Shown here in pieces: positions 48,842-57,442 of a stretch of DNA of 60,154 nt; the first letter of the stretch is position 1, and each line of letters starts with the position of its first letter. The notes under the pieces are model-generated. The model had not been told where the DNA came from, did not search any database, and saw only the letters and a program-made list of their open reading frames with translations. The stretch comes from Gemmatimonadota bacterium (GTDB lineage Bacteria; Gemmatimonadota; Gemmatimonadetes; Longimicrobiales; Gaopeijiaceae). The stretch is from the NCBI GenBank assembly GCA_022822445.1, contig JAJEBR010000086.1, positions 1 to 60,154 on the forward strand, given 5' to 3'. A program made the translations under genes and the position numbers.

Positions 48842-50122
48842 GTGCGAAACAGTTCGCTGTCCGGGGTCTCGATCCCCCTTGCGACCATACTCGCCTCGGC
48901 CGCCTGTGCCACCGACACCGCCCCCCCCGCTGCCGGACCCGAAACCATCGTCGAAACCATCGGTGACACCACCGTGGTGCGCACCCTCTCCGGGAGCGTC
49001 TGGGGAGCGGAAGCCACTCTGGTCCCGGAGGTCGCGATCGGCCAGCTGGACGGCCCCGACGAGTACCTGTTCGGCAGCATATACGCCATCGCGGTGGACG
49101 AGGATGGGCGGGTGTACGTCCTGGACGGACAGGCCCGGGACCTCCGTGTCTACGACTCGGAGGGCACCTACCTGGAGACGATGACGAGGCGGGGAGAAGG
49201 GCCGGGGGAGCTTAACAACGCCATGTCGGTCGCGGTCCTGCCCGACGGGCGCATCATCGCACACGACGTCGGGGACATGTTCGTGAAGGTCGTGGGGCCA
49301 TCGACCGCGGTCCGGGAGCACTGGGCCTTCCCGCCGGGCGCCTTCGTCATCCCCGTCAAGCCGCTGCGCATCGACCGCGACGGCCGCATCCTCGTGGCAT
49401 CCGCCGGAAGCTCGGCCGGGGACATCATCGAGTACGTCAGGGTGATGGGCCCGGACGGCGAACTCCTGGACTCGCTCTCGCCCCCGGGCGTCGGCTTCGA
49501 GCCGCCCTTCGTGGAGGTCCGCCTTCCCTTTGTGATGAACGGCCGGACCACGGCGTCACGATCCGTCCCGCTCACGGCCCGTCACTACTGGACCGTGCAT
49601 CCGAACGGTGGTTTTGTGACGGGGATTTCGAGCGACTACCGCGTCGACCTGCAAACCGACGATGAGGTGTTGCGCATCGAGCGCAACTGGGAGCCGGTCC
49701 CGGTATCGGAGGCCGAACGCGGCTACCATCGCGAAGTCGTCACCGAGGGACTGCGACGCACCCAGCCGGACTGGAGCTGGAACGGGCCGCCGGTCCCCGA
49801 GACGAAGCCGCCCTTCCGGGGCATTGTGGCCGGCAACGACGGACGCATCTGGGTCCAGCTCTGGACGGCGGCCGACCCGGTCGTCAACGAGGATCACGAC
49901 CCGGACGACCCGAGCTCGCAGCCGGTCTCGTGGGCATCACCGGTCCGCTACGACGCGTTCGAGCCGGACGGCACGTACCTGGGTGCACTCGCCGCCCCCG
50001 AAGGCTTCCTCGCCTCGCCGGCAGTGCCGATCTTCGACGGCGATCATGTCTGGGCGGTGAGCCGGGACGAAATGGAGGTCCAGCGGGTGGTCCGGTACCG
50101 GATCGTGGTGGGCGGGGGGTAG
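48842..50122 (+). CDS. 6-bladed beta-propeller lipoprotein
   Basis: About 426 residues with a lipoprotein signal (ILASAACATD). NHL/6-bladed propeller repeats follow, including IAVDEDGRVYVLDGQARDL, the family motif RRGEGPGELNNAM, and RIDRDGRILVASAG. The C-terminal blade contains IVAGNDGRIWVQLW. Proteins of this type are exported and their function is unknown. GTG 48842 (AAGGGA upstream) gives a compact signal peptide; ATG 48803 in frame would add 13 residues. It is convergent with another propeller gene, the stops only ~9 bp apart. Confidence 0.75.
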   Translation: MRNSSLSGVSIPLATILASAACATDTAPPAAGPETIVETIGDTTVVRTLSGSVWGAEATLVPEVAIGQLDGPDEYLFGSIYAIAVDEDGRVYVLDGQARDLRVYDSEGTYLETMTRRGEGPGELNNAMSVAVLPDGRIIAHDVGDMFVKVVGPSTAVREHWAFPPGAFVIPVKPLRIDRDGRILVASAGSSAGDIIEYVRVMGPDGELLDSLSPPGVGFEPPFVEVRLPFVMNGRTTASRSVPLTARHYWTVHPNGGFVTGISSDYRVDLQTDDEVLRIERNWEPVPVSEAERGYHREVVTEGLRRTQPDWSWNGPPVPETKPPFRGIVAGNDGRIWVQLWTAADPVVNEDHDPDDPSSQPVSWASPVRYDAFEPDGTYLGALAAPEGFLASPAVPIFDGDHVWAVSRDEMEVQRVVRYRIVVGGG

Positions 50123-50130
50123 GCGAACCC

Positions 50131-51420
50131 TTACCCGATCCAGCGAATGTCATGGATGGCCACCGTGGCGCGGCCCATCTCGTCAGACACGGTCGTCAGC
50201 GCGGTGTCTCCCGTCACCTGCATCAGCTCGACGTTGGCGGGCAGGGACATATGGCCGATGAAGACGCCCTCGGCGTCGAAGATGTCCCAGACCTGACCGT
50301 CCGCGGGGTCGCCAGCGGGCGCCGCAAAGGGGTCGCCGGCCCGCAACAGCCACGGGTCACCCTGATCCGGGAAGACCAGGCCATCCCAATAGCGTCGCGC
50401 CTCCGGGATCGGCATGTCGGACAGGTGCTGCTCGTAGATTCGCAGCTGGGATTGGGGATAGGGGCCGCGCCGCCTGGCCTCGAGGAATCTCGTCACGGAG
50501 CGCTCATCGACCTGTCGGGGCGGCCGATCGATCTCGACCCTGCGCTCGAGACCTCCCGGGCCGTACACGGAGTACGACGCTTCCCCGACTCCATCGATCG
50601 CGTAGACCCGGTCGTCCCGGAAGCCCGGTCGCGAACCGCTGGCGAACGGTACTGTGACCTGTGTTTCATCGCGGAAGTACCACAGTGCGCCCAGGGTCTT
50701 CGACACCAGGGTCGGGGCTGTCCCTTCCACCGGCATGGTCCAGATTTTGACCGTGTCCCTCAGTAATGAGCCGTCGACCGGGCGGCGCTCCATCCCTTGC
50801 GGTATCTGACCAAAGAGAGTTCCCGTCCGGGTCACATGAAGCGGCAGCGGCGAGATGCCGAGGGACGCAGGCAACAGGTGGCTGCGCTGGAACTCGCCGC
50901 TCCCGGAGAACACCGATAACCGCCGGTGCTCATAGTCGTACACGTAGGCGTTTCCTTCGCCATCGAAACCGAGGAAGCCGCTCCGCTGGAACTCACCGGG
51001 GCCGTCGCCTTTCCCACCGATCGTGAACAGATGCGCCCCGGAGCCGGGGTCGAATACCCGGATATCCTGGGCTTGCAAATCCGCGATCCACAGTGATCCG
51101 TTCGCGTGTAATCGAGTGGTGCCGACGCTGCCGAACAGTTCCGGGCCCTCTTCCTCGGAACCGAAGAAGCGCCGGGCGGGCTGCACGAGTTCCACGCGAC
51201 GCAAAGGGTCATCCGCGTTCCGGACGATCTCGACTCCCGCGCTGTCCGTGCGGCTGGGGCCGGCTGCCTCGCCCCGCTCGGCAGCGCCGCAGCCTGCGCA
51301 GAGCAGGACGATGGCGGTTTGGCATCCCACGCGCAGCGCCCTCGGCCCGCGGCGTGGCGCTGTTCGCCCGCAGAGCAACGCCGAGCGAGGCCCTGGAAGG
51401 GAGAAATGTATACTGGACAT
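50131..51420 (-). CDS. 6-bladed beta-propeller lipoprotein, 44-bp element at its start
   Basis: Up to 429 residues. Lipobox in IVLLCAGCGAAE; propeller signatures SLWIADLQAQDIRVFDPGSG, FTIGGKGDGPGEF and VWDIFDAEGVFIGH. It is a paralogue of the genes at 48842, 58522 and the pseudogene at 14932. The start is ambiguous. ATG 51420 lies inside a 44-bp element, while TTG 51378 or GTG 51330 lie after its -10-like TACATT and give normal signal peptides. If the element is the promoter, the protein must begin at one of the later codons. Confidence 0.75.
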   Translation of the reverse strand: MSSIHFSLPGPRSALLCGRTAPRRGPRALRVGCQTAIVLLCAGCGAAERGEAAGPSRTDSAGVEIVRNADDPLRRVELVQPARRFFGSEEEGPELFGSVGTTRLHANGSLWIADLQAQDIRVFDPGSGAHLFTIGGKGDGPGEFQRSGFLGFDGEGNAYVYDYEHRRLSVFSGSGEFQRSHLLPASLGISPLPLHVTRTGTLFGQIPQGMERRPVDGSLLRDTVKIWTMPVEGTAPTLVSKTLGALWYFRDETQVTVPFASGSRPGFRDDRVYAIDGVGEASYSVYGPGGLERRVEIDRPPRQVDERSVTRFLEARRRGPYPQSQLRIYEQHLSDMPIPEARRYWDGLVFPDQGDPWLLRAGDPFAAPAGDPADGQVWDIFDAEGVFIGHMSLPANVELMQVTGDTALTTVSDEMGRATVAIHDIRWIG

Positions 51421-51447
51421 GACAAAATGTAAGGTTGACTTTACATC
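51403..51447 (-). promoter_or_regulatory. 44-bp TGTAAAG element, copy B
   Basis: Minus strand: GATGTAAAGTCAACC, TTACAT, TTTGTCATGTCCAGTA, TACATTTC. It is at the 5' end of the propeller gene, with a CATTCGG box ~75 bp further upstream. It uses the same orientation and start-overlap as copy A. Confidence 0.65.
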
Positions 51448-51520
51448 GTGAACAGGAGAAGCGAGGTGGGCCGGCCAGCCCCTGGATAATCCCCGCGTCG
51501 CACCGAGGGCGCCGAGGCGC

Positions 51521-51558
51521 GGGCCGGCCAGCGCGGGGTGCAGCGCTGACCGAATGCC
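51521..51558 (-). repeat. CATTCGG box, copy 4
   Basis: Minus strand: GGCATTCGGTCAGCG, CTGCACCC and GCGCTGGCC. It is upstream of element copy B in the same relative order as in the 4.8-5.1 kb tandem units. It lies within a larger imperfect inverted repeat (ACCGAGGCGCC at 51560-51571 pairing with GGCGCCCTCGGT near 51502) that may terminate the upstream coiled-coil gene. Confidence 0.5.
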
Positions 51559-51583
51559 GGGGCGCCTCGGTCCACGGACTGCG

Positions 51584-52975
51584 CTAGAACCCGCCCCCCG
51601 TGCTGAAGCCCCCGCCACCGCCACCGAAACCGCCCCCCGTCGTGAAACCCCCACCCGACCCGAAACTGCTCCCGCCGAACCCGCTGTCGCCGATCGGGCG
51701 GAAGTTCTGGTGTCGGCGCAGCGTCCGGTAGAGCCGGCTGGACGAATGCCGGCCCGCCATGAACCCGAGCAGGAGCGCGTTCATGTCGAGCGAGTCGTCG
51801 AATTGTGAGCGGCGGCCGTTCCAGTCCTCCCTTTCGAAGCGGTCGCGGAGGTCTTCCAGCTCTCCCAGCCGCGAGGCCAGGCCGGACCGCTCCGCCTTGC
51901 GGTCGGCCAGTTCGGCACGGAGGTCGGCGAGCAGCGCGTCGGTCTCGGCGAGCCGCGCCACGAGCACATCGTCGCGCGGGTCCCGGGTGTCTCGCGCCAT
52001 GGCCACGAGTTCATCCAGCGTGCGTCCCTCCAGATAGGCCTCGATGCCGTCGATCGCCGTCTCGAAGTACGATCCCCGCTCGTCGTGGAGCGCGGCCAGC
52101 TCGTCGGTGAGCGCCCGCAGCGCGGCCTCCGCATCCCGCAGGGCATTCCGGGCCTCTTCCCGCTCCGCGTAGAGTTTTTCGCCCCGCTCAATCACCGGCG
52201 TCATGCCGTTGCGATCGATCACACCCGCCTCCAGCCTGTTCAGCGGCGGGGCGGCGACTGCGAGCGCCTTCCGGTCCTCCTCCAGGACGGACTCCATGTG
52301 GCCGGGCAGCGCGTTGAGCAGGTCGTACCTCCCCCGCACGGCCTGGTAGCCGGTCACCGCCGCCACCCACCGGTCGAGGCGGCGGGTCAGCGGGTTCCCC
52401 GCGGCGGCCCCGGTCCCGTAGCGGCGGCGCGACAGGTACGCGAAGAACGGGTCGCGCTCGTACGCGGGCGTCTTCTCCCTCTGCTCCCGCTGTGCGGCCT
52501 CGCACCGCTTCTGCGACGCCGCGACCCGCGCCTCCAGCTTGCGCACCCGCTCGAAGAGCTGGATCCACCTCGGCATCCCCTGGAGTTCCTCGAAGACGAT
52601 CCGCGCAAGGCGAGCCCGCTCCCTGCCCGTCTCGTTCAGCGCCTCGGTCACCGTGTCCAGCACGGCCTCCGCCCCCTCCACCACCTCACGCTGCTCCGGA
52701 ATCGACCGCTCCACCTCGCCCAGCCGGTCCTGCTTGCCCTCGTAGATCGCGCGGATGTCCGCCTCCATCTCTGCGAGCGTCACCGCGACCGCTTCCTCGT
52801 TCATCTCCGGCAGGTGGAACTCGGCCAGCGCGCGCACCGTCGCCGCCCTGCGCTCGCCGCTCTCCGCCACCCGGCGCTGCAACTCGTCGATCCGCTCCTC
52901 CTCCCGCGCCACCTTACGCCGCACCTTGCGGATGCGCCTGACGAGGTCGCGGTGGACATCCCTCCCTGTATGCAT
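51584..52975 (-). CDS. Coiled-coil protein with Gly/Phe-rich tail
   Basis: I do not recognise the family. The 463 residues are predominantly charged heptad-like helices (VRRIRKVRRKVAREEERIDE, RAELADRKAERSGLASRLGE), with no signal peptide or transmembrane segment. A short low-complexity C-terminus follows (GFGGSSFGSGGGF, GGGFGGGGGGF), like the tails of TPM-domain and related proteins. The middle contains YLSRRRYGTGAAAGNPLTRRLDRW. Its ATG follows the DUF6384-like stop by 2 bp with GGAGTGG upstream, so the two are co-translated and probably act together. Confidence 0.7.
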   Translation of the reverse strand: MHTGRDVHRDLVRRIRKVRRKVAREEERIDELQRRVAESGERRAATVRALAEFHLPEMNEEAVAVTLAEMEADIRAIYEGKQDRLGEVERSIPEQREVVEGAEAVLDTVTEALNETGRERARLARIVFEELQGMPRWIQLFERVRKLEARVAASQKRCEAAQREQREKTPAYERDPFFAYLSRRRYGTGAAAGNPLTRRLDRWVAAVTGYQAVRGRYDLLNALPGHMESVLEEDRKALAVAAPPLNRLEAGVIDRNGMTPVIERGEKLYAEREEARNALRDAEAALRALTDELAALHDERGSYFETAIDGIEAYLEGRTLDELVAMARDTRDPRDDVLVARLAETDALLADLRAELADRKAERSGLASRLGELEDLRDRFEREDWNGRRSQFDDSLDMNALLLGFMAGRHSSSRLYRTLRRHQNFRPIGDSGFGGSSFGSGGGFTTGGGFGGGGGGFSTGGGF

Positions 52976-52977
52976 GG

Positions 52978-54201
52978 CTACCACTCCGTGATCTGGCCCA
53001 GGTTCTCGTAGTTCCGCTCGGCGGTGAGAAAGCCCCTCCGCTTGAAGCCGAAGTCGTCGTCGTCGATGAGGCCGTTGTCCTGCCTGTCGGCGGCGACGCG
53101 GTCGTACACCTCCTGCGGCACCCGCTCGGCCCACTCCGTCACCCGGGAAGTGGTGCCGTCCTCCTCGTTGCGGATCGTGACCGGCAGCCGCTGGCCGTCC
53201 GCCGCGATCGCCTGGACCCGGAGGTAGTAGTTGCGCACTCCCTCCAGTTCGGTGTGATACCGCCACACCCCCCCGACGATGACGATCCGGTACTCGGCGC
53301 CGACCTGCGCCTGGAGCTGGCGGTAGCTCTCCGCAGTCGCTTCGAGCCCGTCGAGATCCCGCGCGGTGAGTTGCGCGTCCGCGCTGCGCCTCAGTTCGGC
53401 GGCCCGTTCGCCGGCGAGCTCCTCGACCGCCTCGGTCAGGACCGCCGAATGCAGGCCCACGATCTCGGCCTGGAGGGTGCGCAGGCGAGCATGGCGCTCG
53501 ACCACGAAATCGGCACCCATGATGTCGCTGCGGGCGAACGCCAGACTGTTCTCGACGGACTCCGTCCTCTGGTTCAGGCCGCTGATCGCGGTGCGGTCAA
53601 GCCCCTCGCGCCCGGCCTCGTCGGCAATGGGCGCGAGGGTTGCGGCGATGTCCGCCAGCTGGCTCTCGGCAGACGCGAGGCCCGACACGAAGGCGTCGGC
53701 CTCACCGGACGGAAGGTCCACCGGGATGCCGCGCGCACGAAGCGCCTGGATCTCGTCGATACCGGCGTCATGGACCGCCTCCAGCCGCGCCACCTCGGCC
53801 CGCAACCGGCCGGCGTCGCGCTCGAGCGCGCTCGTCCGCATTGCGTCGGTGAGCGCGAAGCCGCCCCAGACGAGAGCGGCCACACCGGCGGCGGGGAGCA
53901 ACACGCGCTTCGTCACCCGGCCGCGCCGGATGTAGAGCAGGGCCAGCCCCCGCCTGAAGCCGGGCCGCGGGGGGGTGAACGCGTAGCGCTGGGCCAGGTG
54001 CTCGTCGAGCGCCTGCTCGATCGTCCTGGCGTCGACGAGGTCCCCGAGCTCCTCGTACATGATCTGGATCTCGCGGATCGTGGCCTCGCGGTCGAGCGCT
54101 TCGTGCTCCTCCAGCGCCGCCTGCCGCTCGTGGATGACCTGCGCGGCGTCCATTACGCGCAGCACTTCCTTCGGGTTCAACATTCGTTCCGGCATGTTCA
54201 T
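52978..54201 (-). CDS. DUF6384-like single-pass membrane protein
   Basis: A 407-residue protein. The cytoplasmic N-terminus begins with VLRVMDAAQVIHERQAAL and REIQIMYEELG; one transmembrane helix follows (VLLPAAGVAALVWGGFALT, ~residue 110), then a long helical region. The C-terminal domain has YRIVIVGGVWRYHTELEGV, RNYYLRVQAIAADGQRLPV and a region ending FGFKRRGFLTAERNYENLG. The C-terminus and N-terminal helix pattern agree with what I recall of DUF6384; a search is needed to confirm. ATG 54201 has GGAG 7 nt upstream. Function unknown; it is coupled to the coiled-coil gene. Confidence 0.65.
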   Translation of the reverse strand: MNMPERMLNPKEVLRVMDAAQVIHERQAALEEHEALDREATIREIQIMYEELGDLVDARTIEQALDEHLAQRYAFTPPRPGFRRGLALLYIRRGRVTKRVLLPAAGVAALVWGGFALTDAMRTSALERDAGRLRAEVARLEAVHDAGIDEIQALRARGIPVDLPSGEADAFVSGLASAESQLADIAATLAPIADEAGREGLDRTAISGLNQRTESVENSLAFARSDIMGADFVVERHARLRTLQAEIVGLHSAVLTEAVEELAGERAAELRRSADAQLTARDLDGLEATAESYRQLQAQVGAEYRIVIVGGVWRYHTELEGVRNYYLRVQAIAADGQRLPVTIRNEEDGTTSRVTEWAERVPQEVYDRVAADRQDNGLIDDDDFGFKRRGFLTAERNYENLGQITEW

Positions 54202-54241
54202 CGCCTGCTCCGTGGTGCGCGGGCCCAGTGTCACCCGCGGC

Positions 54242-55609
54242 TCATATCCTCATCGGCTGCCGTTTCATATACGTAGCCGAGCGCCAGATCCATTCCAGCG
54301 GGCCGAAGCGGAAGCGCGCCATCCACCAGGGCGACCACGCCAGCTGCAGCGCCCATATCGCGACTACGATCCCTGCCTGGCCCGGCGCGTTGACCCGCTC
54401 GAAGAGGCCGAGACCGTGCCCGTAGAATATCAGCGTGCAGATGATGCTCTGCGTGATGTAGTTGGTCAATGCCATCCGGCCCGCAGCCTCCAGGCGCCGC
54501 CGGAGCCAGGCCAGCCAGCCGCCCTTCACCATCAGCATGATCAGCGCGACGTACCCGAGGAAGACGCCGATCGATCCCACATAGTTGAGCAGTTGCGTGC
54601 TGAACAGAACCTGGTCCCATTCGAGCCCGGACCGGACCATGGACGAAGCGCCCCAGGCGCACAGCGGCAGACCCGGGACCAGACCGAGCACGGCCATCCT
54701 GCGGTAGAACGACGTGGAACGGGCACCCGTGACGATCCCCAGTCGGTACAGTGCCATTCCGACCAGCATCAGTCCCCCGGCGCGCCACAGCACATAGAAT
54801 GGGAAGACGGCGCCGATCGCGAGCAGGTACAGCGAAGCCCGCTCGGGGAGCTGGTCGGTCCACGAACCCCGGAAAGCGGCGATCTCGGCGTCGATGATCT
54901 CCTGCGCGGGGGCCCACTCGGCCATCAGATCGGCCCGCTCCGCTTCCGGCAGATAGGGCAGAGAGAGCGCGAAGAGTGCCAGGAGCATGACCACCACCGA
55001 GACGGCTGCCCCGCCGATCCAGAGCTGCCACCGGGGGGCCAGGTTTCGCAGGGGGTAGAGCAGGAAGCCGCACACCGCGTAGGCGACGAGGATGTCGCCG
55101 TGCCAGATCAGGAAGGCGTGCATGAGGCCGATCACCAGCAGCCAGAGCTGGCGGCGGTAGTGGAGGCCGGTGCCGGAGAGGCCGCGGCTGGCCATGCGCT
55201 CGCTCATGATCGCGATGCCCACGCCGAAGAGCAGCGAGAAGATGGAGATGAACTTCGTGTCGAAGAACAGGTAGGTCGCGGCCCAGGTCCACTGGTCGGC
55301 GGCTTCCAGAATGCGGCCGGAGGCGGGGTTCGAGTAGGCGGACGAAACCCGCGCGAAACCCTGGACATTGACGATGAGGATGCCCAGCACTGCAAAGCCG
55401 CGCAGCACGTCGATGGCGGCGATGCGTTCGGAGCTGGTGACGGGGGTGGAGATGGGGGCCTCCGGGGTGGGTGAGGGCGGGGCGGGTGGGCCGGCGGCCG
55501 GGCGATTCAGTGTACGTCCGGTGCGGGAGGCCTGGCCAGAGACGGAAGAGGGCGCATGAGCCCGGGGAGGCAGCCGGCGCCCCGAGTCGATATCATGGTT
55601 GGAGATCAT
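54242..55609 (-). CDS. DUF418-family integral membrane protein (YeiB-like)
   Basis: About 455 residues. A ~60-residue disordered N-terminus precedes an acyltransferase-like membrane domain opening IAAIDVLRGFAVLGILIVNV, the hallmark of DUF418/YeiB proteins. Further signatures are LLFGVGIAIMSERM, LIWHGDILVAYAVCGFLLYP and the C-terminal GRMALTNYITQSII with FGPLEWIWRSATY. About ten helices. Related membrane acyltransferases modify surface sugars, but DUF418 activity is unproven. Start: ATG 55609, facing the amidohydrolase gene at 55678. It ends 40 bp before the DUF6384-like gene. Confidence 0.88.
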   Translation of the reverse strand: MISNHDIDSGRRLPPRAHAPSSVSGQASRTGRTLNRPAAGPPAPPSPTPEAPISTPVTSSERIAAIDVLRGFAVLGILIVNVQGFARVSSAYSNPASGRILEAADQWTWAATYLFFDTKFISIFSLLFGVGIAIMSERMASRGLSGTGLHYRRQLWLLVIGLMHAFLIWHGDILVAYAVCGFLLYPLRNLAPRWQLWIGGAAVSVVVMLLALFALSLPYLPEAERADLMAEWAPAQEIIDAEIAAFRGSWTDQLPERASLYLLAIGAVFPFYVLWRAGGLMLVGMALYRLGIVTGARSTSFYRRMAVLGLVPGLPLCAWGASSMVRSGLEWDQVLFSTQLLNYVGSIGVFLGYVALIMLMVKGGWLAWLRRRLEAAGRMALTNYITQSIICTLIFYGHGLGLFERVNAPGQAGIVVAIWALQLAWSPWWMARFRFGPLEWIWRSATYMKRQPMRI

Positions 55610-55677
55610 GGTTGAGCGGATGCGAGTTGGTCTGGGCGGCAGGGGAACTGCGCTCCGTGGAGTCGAAGGGGACCGGA

Positions 55678-57093
55678 ATGTCAGCAATGAAGAGAGCAGG
55701 AATCGGAAGGAAAGTGGGCGCGACGGCACTCGCAGCGCTGGCGGTCATGGCGGCCGTGACGGGTTGCACCGGCGTGAGGCCCGCGGCGGAGCCCGTGCCT
55801 GGACTCACGGCGTTCACCAACGTCAGCGTGCTGCCGATGACGTCGGACGCCGTGCTGGCCGGTCAGACCGTCGTCGTGCGGGACGGGATGATCACCGCAG
55901 CGGGACCGGCGGCCGCGGTCGAAGTGCCCCGAGGAGCAACCGTCATCGACGGCGAAGGCGGATTCCTCATGCCGGGACTCGCCGAGATGCACGCGCACGT
56001 CCCACCTGGGGCAAACCCTCCCCGCGAGGAGGTGGAGGACATCCTCTTCCTCTACGTCGCCAACGGGATCACGACGATCCGCGGCATGCTCGGATCGGCC
56101 TACCAGATCCCCCTTGCGGACGAACTCGAGCGCGGCGAGGTCCTCGGCCCGAACTTCTACGTCGGCGCGCCATCGCTCAACGGCGGGACCGCCCCCACGC
56201 CCGAGGCGGCGGAGACCCTGATCCGCGCACACGTGGAGGCCGGCTACCACCTGCAGAAGATCCACCCGGGGGTGCCCCTGGCGGCGTGGGACCACATGGC
56301 GGCAGTGGCCCGGGAGGTGGGCCTCACCTTCGGCGGCCACGTCCCGCAGGATGTCGGGCTAGTCCACGCGATCGAGACGGGCATGTCCACGGTCGATCAC
56401 CTCGACGGCTACATCCAGGCGATCGCGTCCGATGACGTGCAGGCCCAGGTGAGCGTCGGCCAGATCAGCCTGGCCGGTCTGGCGCGCGGGGTGGACGAAG
56501 CCAAGCTGGCCGACATCATCCAGCTGACGATCGACCACGACGTCTACGTGGTGCCGACGATGTACCTGTGGGAGAACCTGTACGCGGCGCCGAATGCCGA
56601 ACAGCTACTGCAGCAGCCCGAGATGAAGTACGTGTCGCCCCAGACGCGGGAGGGCTGGCGGAGGCGGGCCGGCTCGGGCCGGGAGGGCGCCGACGTCTAC
56701 CTTGCGCTGCGGATGCGCGTCCTGAAGGAGCTCTCGGACGCCGGCGCCGGGATCCTGATGGGGACCGATTCGCCGCAGCTCTTCAACGTGCCCGGGTTCG
56801 CGCTCCACCGGGAGCTGCAGGTGATGTCGGACGCAGGGATGTCCAACTACGAGATTCTGAAGAGCGGGACGGCGACGGTGGGAGAATACGTCGCCTCGCA
56901 CCTGGGAATGGACGGCAACTTCGGGACGATCGCGGAGGGACAGCGCGCCGATCTGGTGCTACTGGGGTCCAACCCCCTCGAAGAGCTGGCGAACCTGTTC
57001 GACCGCGTCGGGGTGATGGTGCGGGGGCGGTGGGTCAGCCGCGATGAGATCGACGCCGGGCTGGAGGCGCTGGCGGCGAAGCACGCGGGGTAG
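55678..57093 (+). CDS. Exported amidohydrolase-family lipoprotein
   Basis: A 471-residue metal-dependent hydrolase (imidazolonepropionase/prolidase-like amidohydrolase branch). Lipobox in VMAAVTGCTG. The urease-fold landmarks are FTNVSVLPM, DGEGGFLMPGLAEMHAHVPP (HxH), HLQKIHPGVP, FGGHVPQD, STVDHLDGY and ILMGTDSPQ with the metal Asp, plus the C-terminal GTIAEGQRADLVLLGSNP. It probably cleaves peptides or cyclic amides in the periplasm; substrate unknown. ATG 55678 is chosen (GGGGACCGGA upstream); the in-frame extension to 55471 lies in the divergent promoter region. Confidence 0.85.
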   Translation: MSAMKRAGIGRKVGATALAALAVMAAVTGCTGVRPAAEPVPGLTAFTNVSVLPMTSDAVLAGQTVVVRDGMITAAGPAAAVEVPRGATVIDGEGGFLMPGLAEMHAHVPPGANPPREEVEDILFLYVANGITTIRGMLGSAYQIPLADELERGEVLGPNFYVGAPSLNGGTAPTPEAAETLIRAHVEAGYHLQKIHPGVPLAAWDHMAAVAREVGLTFGGHVPQDVGLVHAIETGMSTVDHLDGYIQAIASDDVQAQVSVGQISLAGLARGVDEAKLADIIQLTIDHDVYVVPTMYLWENLYAAPNAEQLLQQPEMKYVSPQTREGWRRRAGSGREGADVYLALRMRVLKELSDAGAGILMGTDSPQLFNVPGFALHRELQVMSDAGMSNYEILKSGTATVGEYVASHLGMDGNFGTIAEGQRADLVLLGSNPLEELANLFDRVGVMVRGRWVSRDEIDAGLEALAAKHAG

Positions 57094-57386
57094 GCGGAAC
57101 ACCTGAGGCCTGAATCACGGCAGGAAGTCACGTAAGTCCAACTGGGACTGCACGATCTGCTATTCTTGCCGTTGGGCCACGTCTTGTCTTGGTGTACGCG
57201 AACAGCGGGAAAGTCGCTATTGAACGGCGGGAATCGCCTGATGCTCCCGGAGCCGAAAACCAGAGGCTCTGCCCGGTTCACAGGGGCCGATTCATAGAGC
57301 GGCACACACGCGCCCCCGACACCTGCATCGTTTGGTCCCGGCGGCGTCTACCTGCTCTCGCAACCCCACTGATCAGGATCGAAAAA

Positions 57387-57414
57387 ACGGTCCCCGGAAC
57401 ATTCCGGGGACCGT
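57387..57414 (-). terminator. Rho-independent terminator for the propeller/small-protein operon
   Basis: A perfect inverted repeat ACGGTCCCCGGAA / TTCCGGGGACCGT with a minimal CA centre. On the minus strand it is followed by TTTTTTC, so it terminates the operon ending at 57443. The rest of 57094-57386 shows no gene or recognisable motif. Confidence 0.85.
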
Positions 57415-57442
57415 CCTTGCGAACTCGACCTTCCGGTTCACG

